From Plumapathes pennacea (Eukaryota > Cnidaria > Anthozoa > Antipatharia > Myriopathidae): DNA of 64,000 nt. The DNA lies in assembly GCA_964036295.1 (NCBI GenBank), contig OZ038471.1:15345184-15409183 (forward strand). The letters are read 5' to 3'. Below, piece after piece: positions 23,201 through 34,543 of the stretch. Below the pieces are notes generated by a model. It worked only from the letters and a program-made list of their open reading frames with translations. It ran no database searches and was not told the DNA's origin. Made by a program: the position numbers and the translations under genes. Numbering within the stretch: position 1 is the stretch's first letter; the number at the start of each line of letters is the position of its first letter.

Positions 23201-25104
23201 AGGGATACGATCCAAGCACTGCTTCGGAAGGAATTATTTTGGCAGCTTTGAGTTTGTGAAAAACTGATAATTCCTTAGCGTCGACTTGGTCTTTATCTTC
23301 GTCGCCGGAGTCACGGTCGTAGTCACTTGCCCCAGAGGTGGTATCCACTTTATTGCAGACAAACATGAATGAAACTTGCGGGAATTTTTCCTGGAGTAAA
23401 TTAATTGTGTTAAGATCCTGAAAAGCAAGCGAAACGCTTTAATTAACATCGAGCTGCCTTTAGAGGAGAGCGAAGAGCTTTTACAACTCCTCCCAGTCTA
23501 AACCGGTATGACCTATTTTTACCCGGTTTACGCGGGACAACTTTTTTTCGGAAATAAAACGATTGGTAAAAGTGGCTCAGGGAGAGATGACTCGGTTATC
23601 CCCGTGCGGTAAATCGATAAAACCGATAATCGCTAACAATCGATACCAATTAATCGGTTGATATTGGAAATTGATGGCGGAGTTTCTTGTGATATATGAT
23701 CGCTTGGTTATTGATAGTTTTAAATCTCAATCGATTAATTATATGACCTTGCGGACAAAGGATTCTTTTTACATCACAATTTTTTATTAGAGGAACTTTT
23801 TGTGTTATTATTGATTGGTCATCGATTGGCTCCTTCCTATCGATATCAATCGATTAACTGTGATCAATTGGATTTGCGATGATCGACAAACACTGATCTA
23901 CCAAACCGGGTACGGTCAACTCTCCTAAGGTGGACACCCTCGGGAGTAAATTTAGTGTCCGCCTTGGAAAGGTGTCTGCCTTAGAGAGTTTAGTTACAGA
24001 GAAACAAGTGAAAATCGGCGAGGACCAAACTCTGCATGCTGTTCGCCTTAGAGAGGTGTCCACTTTAGAGAGGTGTCCACTTTAGAGGTGTCCACTTTAG
24101 AGAGGTGTCCGCTTATAGAGAGTTGACTGTACATAGAAGCGGGACAGTCATTTTCATAGTCAAAAATGGCGTGACAAATGTATGTGGTGGAATTTCTAAA
24201 AGACCTATTGACCTTCGAGTGCCATTAGCAAAAGCTATGTTGAAAATTATGGCCGAATATTTCTCAAGTTATAAGTAAGTAGAAAAAGAAAACATGACCG
24301 CGTAAAATGCGGCTGAGAAGAAAATATCGATCCGAAGCGAAAAAGATTGTGTGATTTCGATCTCTTGATACAGTATTGCTTTAAATTCGAATTAACTTAA
24401 TTAACAGAGAAAGCGGGTCTCGAACATATGGATCGAAATAAGTTGAGTGAATATGTATCTTGGATTTCATTGGTCCTTACCGTTTTTCGTAGTCCCGTTC
24501 CCCCGTCGATGATGTAGACAATCAGGGGAACAGTCCCATCGCCCAAGAACTTGTCCAACACACTATCAAGCTCGTCATTCTCATTCCTGCCCGGTGAATC
24601 AATAAGTTCGATTCCGCTTCTCAACAGCTCGTGGTTAAGGCCAACCTTGACAGTGCACTGAAGCTTTTCACCTTCCTTGTCTGCATCTGACATAACCGCG
24701 AATTCTCTCGGAATCTTCTTCTTGAAACCAGATTTGGTTTCAATCACTCTCCCTTCTCTGGTAATCAATTGAGCGTACGTCTCCTCCGCGAAGACAATTC
24801 GGACTATTCGCGAAGTGCATGGGTTCTCATGGACTGGAACATAAGAACCGCCCAACACCTCATTTAGCAGAGAGCTCTTGCCACAGTTCCTGTCTCCAAT
24901 GAAAATGACCGATGGATTCTTTCTCAAAGCTCTCTGGACTTCGCTCAACGCTGCTGTTGATAGCACATCTTTCTCGCCTTCAGACTCGTTGAGTGGAAGC
25001 GTTTGCTTGATTTCCTGAAAACAGGTGACAGTTTCGTCATAGATGGACTTTACACGGCTTGAAAATCGTTCAAATTCATGGACGGCTTTCTGCAATGTTC
25101 CCAT
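20225..25104 (-). CDS. DSTYK-like dynamin-type GTPase fused to a degenerate kinase domain (paralogue 3)
   Basis: Four minus-strand exons: 24481-25104, 21892-23417, 21121-21364, 20225-20611; 926 residues in one frame. The first ATG in frame (MGTLQKAV) is used; upstream codons are open but carry no ATG. GTPase motifs: G1 GDRNCGKS (70-77), G2 in PCTSRIV, G3 DSPG (169-172), G4 NKVD (230-233), acidic insert DRDSGDEDKD, G5-like VSAK. The kinase fold keeps a lysine in SVVKVV but has no glycine-rich loop. HRD is YQD (789-791), the following DLKP is kept, Asn is Thr (ETVL), and DFG is missing (AKINMAIP). The SPEMY and DIYAFGMLLWVLCEG segments show the C-lobe is otherwise normal. Closest in sequence and intron layout to paralogue 1, sharing the GYV(F/Y)xDLKP catalytic-loop style. 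Role unknown; probably a GTPase with a pseudokinase module. Confidence 0.88.
23910..24132. mobile_element. MITE with 15-bp inverted ends (gtac...gtac)
   Basis: The left end gtacggtcaactctc (23910-23924) pairs with gagagttgactgtac (24118-24132), one mismatch. The interior has repeated 'ttagagaggtgtccac' units near the right end. Intron 1 of paralogue 3. No coding capacity. Confidence 0.7.
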
Positions 25105-26874
25105 TGTGAGCCACAGCTTTGTAAATATGCTGACCCACAGGGCGGAAGTAAAATAACGCACGAGAGACTGGAATCTAGAATATAAAAATTGAAGTGTGAG
25201 GGAGGGGATCCTGCAGGAACATTGAGTTGAGTTTAGTTCAGAATATTTAACTTCAATTTTCTCCTAATATTATCTGATAGCATTTATAGCATACGGTAAA
25301 GAGAATTTGGCAATTCATTACCTGTTTCTGGCTGGCTTGGGTTAAAAGTAGCGCGCTCGACAAGTAGTCCGAGGTCCAGTTCCAAATTTTAATTCCTGTT
25401 AATTTTTCGTTTTTTTTTTGTGTAATTCGGTACTCCTGTCATTAATGCTGAAGCCATCAAAAGCACCCAGTTTCATTGGCTTCCAATCGTTGTCTCTGAG
25501 ATTCTCGGAACCGACACAATTACCGTGAAAGCTTGAAGAAGACTCCTCAAATACGCAGAAATGTTGATCAAAAATGGAGATGACCACACAAAATATTATT
25601 GGTGAACCCGCTGTGTATAAATGCAACTCGACATAATTCTCTATAAAGCCTTGCCGTCACTTGGGCATAAGCATAAGCACAAACATAAAAAAGCGACAAG
25701 AACGGACGTGTTTAATCCTTATGCTTATGTCGCCAATGTCGCTGTCTTATTCTTATGCTTATGCCCTAGTGGACAAGGTTTAAAACTGAGTCTAAAAGCT
25801 TGGGCCATACTTAGCTGCGAACGCTATGTTGTCAAAACGTCTGTATAAATGCTTCATGGGACTGATGCCAAATGTCAGGTCCGTAGCATCAAGTAGGCTA
25901 TTTCCGATGTCTTGGGTCCCTGTTTCAAACCTACGCCTGGTGCGAAACATTTCTTATGAAAATGAATTGGATCTGCACAAAAATGAATTAATATTAGCAC
26001 TTGGCCTCGTCTAAAAACAGAGGCAACAGGTATCTCGGAAATTGTTTATCTGGCAGCCTTTTAACGTTCAGAATTATTCAGTTATTATATTATTAAGAAT
26101 TATTAATTAACAAGTTTTGTTTAAGCAAATTTACTGGATAGCTTGACCTTGAATGTTTAGATTGTTTGGTCCGTTTGTCTCATCCCAATTACTTATATGA
26201 TCTGTTATTAGTACAGGAACATTAAAAAATAAAAATAAAATAATAATTATAATAATTAAACTTGTACTCATACAAACTACTGAAAAAATGCCTGATTGCA
26301 GCCTTTTGTGAGATTAAATGAGCTGTATAAAACTCTAACTACGTTAAAAGTATTCAAGGCCCCGTTCACATTAAAGCAAACATTTCCAAATCCAAGACTA
26401 CTTTTTCCAGAGTCTTTTAGACGTTTACACACACTTGATAGTTATATTTAAGTAACTATTTTTAACTAAAATGTTTCCTTGTCTGTGGAAATCAAGTATA
26501 TGGGAAAAGTGTTTCGATTCTAAATGTTTTTTTTTTCAGAGGTACGAAAAATGTTGATAAGTTCAGCAATGTTAACAACAAAACAAAACAAACAAAAACA
26601 AAAACGAAAACAAATACTAAGAGATACCTTATGCCCTATGTCTTTTCCTGTTCCAACACACAGATTGATGATCACTACTTATGTCAAATTCTGTTGACAT
26701 AATAACCAGCCACAATTATATTTCTAGTTGGAGGTTTTCCTGAGTCCCTATTTAAGATTAATACATGTATTGTAATCAAACTACAATAAACTATCCGATT
26801 CTATAGTTACATAATAATATCAATTAATATCTAAGTTCACCACGGAGACCGTGTGTCTAGTCACATTACGACAG
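25105..26874. other. Spacer between paralogue 3 and DSTYK
   Basis: Holds the promoter side of paralogue 3 and the 3'UTR of the DSTYK-type gene. AT-rich, with one foldback repeat (25658-25772) and A-rich stretches near 26220 and 26575-26615. No gene seen. Confidence 0.6.
25658..25772. mobile_element. Foldback repeat with 'cataagcataag' arms, copy 2
   Basis: The left arm 'cacttgggcataagcataag' pairs with 'cttatgcttatgccctagtg' on the right; 'gcgaca' and 'tgtcgc' pair inside. Same family as 15645-15831. Confidence 0.7.
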
Positions 26875-29800
26875 TTACAAGATATCGGGGTCTTCCAGAA
26901 TCCTCTTCAAATCTTCAACCACGACATCAAAACTTGGTCTGTCTTCGGGTTCAAAGCTCCAACATTTCTCCATAAGGTTCCAGCAATTTTCCGGGAATTC
27001 CTCCAGCCGTTCAGGGGTCTTGTTCTCGAAGGCATTTAGGTAGAGCATTACTAAGGGATTGCAGTGCTTGTGGATGTTTTGTGGCTGGTTTCCTTTGCCT
27101 TCACACACGCGCCACAGCAGTACACCAAAGGCGTACACGTCAACGGTCTTGTCGTACTTGCGCGCGATCATCTCAGGCGCCATGTTCAGCGGTGTTCCCA
27201 CGAGAGAACCAGTCACCAGACCCTCTGGTTTGCAAAGGCCCATGTCAGTCAGCTTGGCGTGATTGTTTTCGTCAATCTGAAAGATATTACATAATTCGTC
27301 TGCAGTTGTTTATTGCAAATAAGCACCACTATCTCGTGCAGATATGATAAAAAACAAATAAACAATACTAGCTTTCTTTACAGGGCGGATTCTGGACAAT
27401 AATTTTTCTACCAAAACAATTACTTTCGACCAACCAGAAGCGAACATAAATTGTGAGGCAGCGGTACTGCCACTTGCTTGCTTACGTGAGAAAACCATAC
27501 TCGGGTTTATTGTTTGTTTCTGGTAATATCAAAGAATGCTGCAAAAAGCGTTTTGATTGGCCAAGAATGTTGCTAAACTTGCTAGGACCAATCGGAAAGC
27601 GTAGAAAACGCAGCAATCACACGATTATATTCGACAGCCTGTTAACGATGTCTCAGGCTTAGATCAAACGACGTACTTTAGACGAGACGAACTAAATTGA
27701 GCGAATTAAGTTCATGATAAGATCGACGTTTGACTCAATTAAGTTCGACTGATTGTATTTGGATCGACCAGGACGTTCTTTCCGTCTGTTGCAGACGGTA
27801 AGAACGTCCGAAGATCGTCTCGGGGTCAAACGTCGATCTTTTCATGAGTCGAACTAAATGCAAACTCCCACTGACCCAAAAAATTGATTCTTGTATTCTG
27901 AATTTGTTTCGAGGGAATTAAGTTCGACGATTAAGTTCGACGTTTGACCCAGTAGTCGAACTTAATTAATTTCGGTGGACCCGAAGTGTAATTTAGTTCG
28001 TCTCGTCTGAAGTACGTCGTTTGACCTGGGCCTCAGTTAGAACGTTGAGGAGGGAAATAAAACTTTTATAGGTGTCCAAACGGCGAGATTTTACTGAGTA
28101 ATGAACATATTACAAGCAAAACCCGCATACCAGAACGTTTTGTGTCTTGACATCACGATGAATCATGCCTTGCTTGTGAACATACTGCAAAGCTTCAGCC
28201 ACCTTGTTGGAAAAAATGAAATAACAATGTCAGACAATAACGCGAACAGTCATTTACTGTAATGTCTATGATCCGCACACTTTAAAATCGAATCCACATT
28301 GTCGATTCTTAAAAAACTTCTCTGCAAGCCGGTTAATCCTTTCCCTCCTAAGAGTGATCAAGTTCAATTTTCTCTTTTCAGTCTCTCATCAGAGATATAT
28401 CATACAGTACGGAGAACTTGGATTTTGGTAACTTCCTCAAATAAAAGCTTATAAATTTCTTATCTCATGGCTGGGAGAAATTGTATTCCAAACTTGGCCT
28501 GGAAGGAAAAGGGTTAATAGGCAGGTGGAGCGACAATGATCCTGACACAGCTAATTACAGCAAACTCGGAAACGTTCACCCTGTAAGTGTATCCCAATAA
28601 CTTGCTCAAATAAAAGCTGATTGATATATCAATTCTCACTTCACCACTCATACAACTTCTTATTTCATGGTTGGGAGAATTTGTATTTTGAGCTTGGGAG
28701 TAAAATGGTTAATAAGCAGGTCAGTGGAGCGACAATGATCCTGTTACAGCTCGTTATAGTAATACAGAAAACGTTCACCCTCTATCCCAACAACATACCT
28801 CAAGAGCAATGTTTAGCCGCGTTCGGAGAGATGGAAGTGTTGGTAAAGCCTCGTATAGGTCACACTTCATTCGCTCTAACACCAGGGAAACACGATATCC
28901 CAGGCTGCTTGAGCCCGCAATGCTGGTGCACAACAGCGGCAAAATGTTTTTGTGGTTCAGTGCCCTGCGAGAAATGGATATTAGTGGCCCTTGGACTTTC
29001 AGGATTTTTAGAATGTTGAAATATAAGTTTTTACCACAACACACTAGTTTCTCGTTCTCTGATTGGTCGATTTACCGTGGTAAATAAGAGTCCAGACAAT
29101 GATGCTGACGCCAGCATGTCACGTTTTGCAGCGAAATACAACAAGTTTCCTGTATATTTCTAAATGTTGTGGTAAAAAACAAATTTCCAATGGTTTGCCG
29201 TGGTGTGGACTCTTATCTACCACGATTTACGTCATCACATGGTCAAAATTAGTTGCGGACTCACTCGGCGAAGCGCCTCGAGAGTCCACAACATTTTGAC
29301 CATGTGATGACGTAAATCGTGGTAAATAAGAGTCCACACCACGGCAAACCAGTGGAAATTTATTAAGTAGTCCTTTCGGTTTAGATTTTGGCGGGAAAAA
29401 TTAGACTTGTCACTTCATTCCCGTGAGTCATAAAAACACGTGTCACGTGGTATTACCAGTATTCAGTTGGTCATTTCCGAGCCGGTCTGCTGACCCTGTT
29501 TTAAAGCGAGGGGGCTTGGTGCAAAACATTTCTTGACATACAATCAGTGACCGAAGTCTTGGGACACTCGCACAGTTTCAGTAAATTCTCTACTGTTTAA
29601 GTTGAAAGACAACCCCCCTCCTCCCGTTCAATGTTGAAGTGGCCTAAACTTGTTTTTCCCAACACACGCAACATTGTACAAAGGGAAGGGGGGGGGGTGG
29701 GGTGGGGGGGGGGGGGGTTTCGCGCCTTTCAGTACGCTTAGTCAATGACTTGTGTCTGAAAACCTTCAATTTTTAAAAGTGTTCCAAGAACTTTTGTCAT

Positions 29801-32800
29801 TGATTATAGCTATACTGTACACATCATCAATCTTTTAAATGTAAGTACTGTATGTATGCATACAAATGTTCATGGACCTTTGCAAGACGTTTTCATAGTA
29901 AAATGTCAGGTTCGCGTGAGTCTAGGAACCTTCACTATACCTGGTGTTGTGTAGCTCGAGTGTCAGGTCCTTCAACTGGTCATCACTGGCTATGGGTACT
30001 TCTTTCACGACGCATGGCTTGCCTGAGGGAGATCGGATGTTTTCGCACGCATACACTTTGCCTTGGGCTCCACCTCCAATCTGATCCCCACACTTAGGAA
30101 CTCCGAACCTCATATTATCCAACACACTGTAAGTCAGCATCTCTAGCATGGCGACATCTGGGGCCAGAGCTTGAATTCTCTTCCGCTGTTCATCCTTCAT
30201 GGTCTCGCCCCGCTCACACAACATAATGATTTTTTCGACTTCTGCTGCAAACCTATCGTGACAGTCATCGAAATGTTCCTGCAGTTTCTCGATGAGATCC
30301 GTGGTCACCTTATCAGCTTTAATGGCCTGCAGCTGTCGCTTTGCAACATCTTCCTTCCACTTGGGGTCCCCCACAAAAAACTTGCCCGATAAGGCCTCTT
30401 TCAATCCCTTCCAGCCTTGCTTGATCAAGCCTTTCCAAATATCGACAAAGGCCTGGCCAAATGCTCGAAGATATCCACTCTTTGTAGCTGGCGTCTCCAA
30501 CTGCACTTCGTAGAATGTGACCAGGCTTTGTGCCAGCGCATGCGCAGCAGTGGAGGAGTTATCGTCATCTCTTGTTTCTTTCTCCAGATTTCTCACTTGC
30601 TCTTCCAGCTTTTTGGCAAACTCATCTTTTGAGGTGAACATCTGTTGCAATTTCACAGATATTTCAGCCTGTAGCTTGTTCATGACCGTGTGTCGAACCT
30701 GGTCCACGCACGCGTCTCTGGCAGCCGTGCTCTTCACGAATCCATCGGCAGTGAGATCTCTGATTTCTGCTGTGTCATATTCAAGTTCCCCAGCTGCCTT
30801 CAGGATTCCTTCTTCGGCTCCTTTGATTGTTTCCTCAATTACTTCCTTGATATCCTCATGTTTGGCCTTCAAGTCGCTCTTGATGGCTTCGTGCACTATT
30901 TCCTCCTCTCTTTTGGCGGTTTGCAGCATTTCCATGGTCGCCTTGTTTTCTGACTGAAGAGCATTTGCTTTCTGGATGAAGAACTCGAGGCACCTGGAAA
31001 GGACAGTGATAAGCAAGGACGCCACTCTGTCGATGTTTGCTCGGAGACTGGCTTTGTAAAAGCGTTGGAGGCATTCCTTAAAGTGCTCGAAGTCCCTGGT
31101 GTATTCATCGGGATTATTCTTTGCCTGGTTTATCTTCCAGGCCGACAGGCCATGCAACCGCTCTTTGATCTCTGCGTCTTCCTCAGGAAGGTAGCCAAGC
31201 TTCACCAACTTCTCCATAACTCGGCGTTTTTTACTCTCTTGTACTCGCTCTACTTCTGTTTCGTTTTCTTCTTCTTCATCATCCGAGGAGAGACGCTCTT
31301 CTGGGTCAATCTTACTGACAACATAGAAGATATCCAGCTGTTTCTCCTGCTTCGTAATGTCGGTCAAAGCTGTACGATCCTGAAATGTTTAGAAGAGATT
31401 TAGCTCAGATCTCCAAACCATTCTGGACTGTAGAAAACACAAACGTTTGGTACGAAGGTGTTTCTGCTGCCGCATATCGGTTTTGTAAAGAACCTTGTAA
31501 CAGAGTCAATCACAAGGGTCATCAATGGTTGCTAGGAAACTATTGTTTCTCCAACGTAGCTGATTGGCCAAGAGAAAATAGGCTTTTACTCGTATTGGTC
31601 AAAAATTGCACTGAAGCAATGAAACGTTTGCGTATAGAATAGAGTTTAAGATTGTTTTCCGCATCCCGCAAACCTTAAAGCTCAAAGCGCAAGAAGTCAC
31701 ACGTCATGTCTGGCGTATTTCTGTTATGTTTTTAACACCAAGAAGCATTCCTTAGGTAAGTCAAATACTGCAGAAATAAGCTCCTGTTATCTCGGAATTT
31801 GCTACCTTTAGCAAACTGGAATAAGTTAGATCATGTGACTTTTTGCGGTTTGCGAGCTGCAGTATACGGCAATCTCAACCCTTTCACTCCCAAGCTCAAA
31901 ATGCAGATTCTCATAACCTTCTAAGAAGAAAATATATCAGTGATGTAGTGAGAATTGAAAATTTGAACAGCTTTCATCATAGCAAGGTATGAAAAGCCTG
32001 ATTCTCCTTACTCTATGATGTATTTTTGGTGAGAAACTGAGGGAGAAAATTGGAACTGATCACTTTTGGGAGTGAAAGAGTTAAACAGTCTATTGAGAGT
32101 GTCAGTACACCGGCTATTGTTCCCGAAAATCAATGTAAAATAGCTCATCTGGAACATTTAAAATTGGGATATATTTTGTGACTTTTGTGAAGAATAGATC
32201 ATTCACGACCAACAGATAAAATAGAAAAAAAGACTGAAGAGAAAAGCCCGAACAAACGAACGCAACTTCTTGGCACAACATCGCCTAACATTCAGTGTGT
32301 ACTTTATGCTTCATCCGACGGTGAGAACAGCAATTGATGTGTCGTCAATTGACACCACACTTGGATCATTTGGAAAGTCGCCCGTTTGTATTTTTGCAAC
32401 GAAACATGATTGTCAGAGTCACTCAGGGTTTTTAGTTAACTTTAGCCTCCGTTTGCTTTTGCCTTTGCCTTTTTTGTGTCCAGCCATCTAGTCAGAATTT
32501 TTTGCTGTGAATCACTCAAGCAAGTGAAATATTCAATTACCAAAATTTTCTCTGCTAACAGCGCTTTGGTAGAGGTTCCGACGGTGAATAGTTTGAACTT
32601 TTTGAACATGTATATGTTGGTGAGAGAATTACATCTAAAAGCTGTTTTAATATGCTCAGTAAAAAACAATCCTGACATTTGAAAACTGAACTAAAACATG
32701 CAGGGTCAGACTAAGGTCAATTTCGCAGTCTTTGATTTTTGACGGTTTTACAACTAAAACCAGCCAATTTCGACCAACATTCTCAAGTTCTTAAAAAAAT

Positions 32801-33604
32801 ATTACTCAAATATGACATATAATATGTATATGACGGCTGTTAATAGAATTGTGCACAGAAACACTTACAACGTACCTGAGAAGTAAAAAGGTTATGCCCG
32901 TCCACGACGTAGATAATAACAGGAAGAACGTTTTCCAGTTGTTTATTCACGAGGTTGTCCAGCACTTGGTTTTCATTTTTGCCTGGGGAATCAATGATAT
33001 CAACTCCAGCCTTCAGGAAGTCGTTGTTCAACCCGACCACCAGACTCGCACCAGCCTTGTTTGGGTCTTCTCTGTCGCTTTTTGAAAGCTCGATCATGCT
33101 CCGTGGAATTTTTGATTTCCCCGTCAGCTTACTCTCTTCGAGTATAGTGCCATTTCCCGCTTGAAGCTTCACGTAAGACTCCTCTGAGTACGTCACACGT
33201 ACGATTCGTGCAGTACACGGTCGATCTGATGTTGGAAGTGCCTTGGTTCCCAAGAGTTCATTAATAATAGAGCTCTTGCCACAGTTGGTTTGACCGATCA
33301 CTATGAGCGCTGGTTCTTGAGAAAACAGGCGTTCCACTTCGTCCTTTTCAGCCTTAGAATAAAGCACATCGGATAAATCGAGGCCTAGCTGCACGTCTTC
33401 AACGCTAAGAGCGACATCTTCGCCGCTTGGTGAAGTTGGGGGACTGTGAGTCACGGTTTCAAGTTCCGTTCGTAGTGCAGCGTCTCTTGGAGTCGTTAAT
33501 CCACCGAGAATGTTTTCAAAACACTCGACGGTGCCTTCATGAATGCGTTGTAGAGATGCTTTTCCCTCCTTGAACTCTTCAAAAGCTTCCTGAAGAGCCG
33601 ACAT
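26875..33604 (-). CDS. DSTYK: Dual serine/threonine and tyrosine protein kinase (DSTYK orthologue)
   Basis: Five minus-strand exons: 32876-33604, 29941-31379, 28799-28964, 28131-28202, 26875-27276; 935 residues, close to the 929 of human DSTYK. The N-terminal GTPase has G1 GQTNCGKS (104-111), PCTARIV, and G3 DSPG (205-208). The G4 position reads SKID (265-268) instead of NKID. An acidic SSDDEEEENE insert and a helical middle follow. The kinase is complete: GGGAQG loop (678-683), VAIK-type lysine in CVVKEV (702), HRDVKTQN (793-800), DMG (813-815), APE (835-837). A kinase of this kind autophosphorylates and, in vertebrates, is linked to FGF/ERK signalling and cell death; that role is transferred by family. 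It has an extra intron before VAEALQY that its paralogues lack. The introns carry several MITEs. Assignment is strong from the C-lobe sequence (LVGTPLNMAPEM, DVYAFGVLLW) and length. Confidence 0.92.
27656..28034. mobile_element. MITE with about 40-bp terminal inverted repeats
   Basis: The left end runs 'atcaaacgacgtactt' then 'agacgagacgaactaaatt'. The right end runs 'aatttagttcgtctcgtct' then 'aagtacgtcgtttgac', its reverse complement. Internal palindromes include 'gttcgacgtttgaccc'-type blocks and 'ccgtctgttgcagacgg'. About 380 bp in the DSTYK intron between 28131 and 27276. Related 'gttcgacgtttgacccgg' sequence near 47590 suggests a dispersed family. Confidence 0.8.
28334..28517. repeat. 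Copy of the 'ccctttcactccc' dispersed repeat
   Basis: Begins 'taatcctttccctcctaag', ends 'aggaaaagggttaat', with the family blocks between. DSTYK intron 3. A half copy follows at 28603-28712. Confidence 0.7.
28603..28712. repeat. Half copy of the 'ccctttcactccc' dispersed repeat
   Basis: Carries 'aaaagctgattgatatatc', 'aattctcacttcaccactc', 'gggagaatttgtattttgag' and a terminal 'gggagtaaaatggttaat'. Same intron as the preceding copy. Confidence 0.7.
29182..29360. mobile_element. Near-perfect hairpin, 68-bp arms
   Basis: 29182-29249 and 29293-29360 are reverse complements apart from a few bases, around a 43-bp loop that is itself partly palindromic ('cggactc' and 'gagagtcc'). DSTYK intron 2. 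Fragments of the same sequence ('ggtaaataagagtcca') lie at about 29070-29100, so the element may extend left. Foldback MITE. Confidence 0.8.
29686..29719. repeat. Poly-G tract
   Basis: Thirty-odd bases almost all G, in DSTYK intron 2. Prone to length error in assembly. Confidence 0.8.
31877..32086. repeat. Fuller copy of the 'ccctttcactccc' dispersed repeat
   Basis: Bounded by 'caaccctttcactccca' and 'tgggagtgaaagagttaa', which are inverted repeats. In opposite internal orientation to most other copies. DSTYK intron 1. About 210 bp; the terminal inverted repeats argue for a MITE rather than a SINE. Confidence 0.75.
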
Positions 33605-34543
33605 TGTCGTTCAGCTTCGAGCGCTGGAACAGCAAACGAAGTTGGGTGCGTGTGTCTATTATTACGGATTCTCGGAAAAGCCGGAAGTAAGTAACAGATG
33701 ATAATGTTGCAACGGTCTGTGAGTGGATGGGAATTTAGGATTTGCGGAGTTTAGACTATCCGGCAGACAAATCTGTAATTTTACGATTTTTCCGTCTTTC
33801 TTTTTTAAAACGTTCGGTTTCTAGTCTAGTAATGCTCTCGCTTCCTAAAAAACGACTGTCCCTGATCTGGATGGCCCGTGTTCATATGGGAAATTTCGGT
33901 CCGGTCATTAACCGAGATAATGTGTCTATGATGCAAATGTTTTTGCCAATTCTTCCATCAATGCCAAATTAAGAAGCAAGAAAGTGCAAAGTACTTTTCA
34001 GACTCGCGTAGTTGAAACATTTTTATCCCGATCAACCGGGCTGGAGTGTTCACGTGAGAAACGGGCCAGTCCGGTTTACCGAGATCTCGGCTAACAGGGC
34101 TGTCCCGTCTTCTCATATCGGAATTTTTACAAAGAAAATATGCGGAGAGCGAGACCTCGTTAAGCGGGTTCATATGAAGGGGCCCTAAGATTTTGACGTA
34201 AACGAACAGATATAATCTAATTTCTGGAAAGTGAAAATCTAACATAGAAATAGAGCGCGTTTCGCATGACTGTCAAAAACCAAAACAATCCTAGAGCCAA
34301 TCAATAAGGCGAGCAAAAACACGTCCGACCAATAATTGGAACTAATTATTAGAAGTACGAACAAAACCAAAACCAAGCCGAGCGATTGGTTTTACTACCC
34401 AATCAGCAGTGCGAGAACACGCCATCGCCATTTGCTTTCTTGCGTGAAAATTTGCTTTTGCTCTTGATTGGCCAAGAATGTTTCTTTACTTGTCAGGATC
34501 GGAAAGCGTCGCAAACGCAAGAGAAAAGCAATCACACGATACA

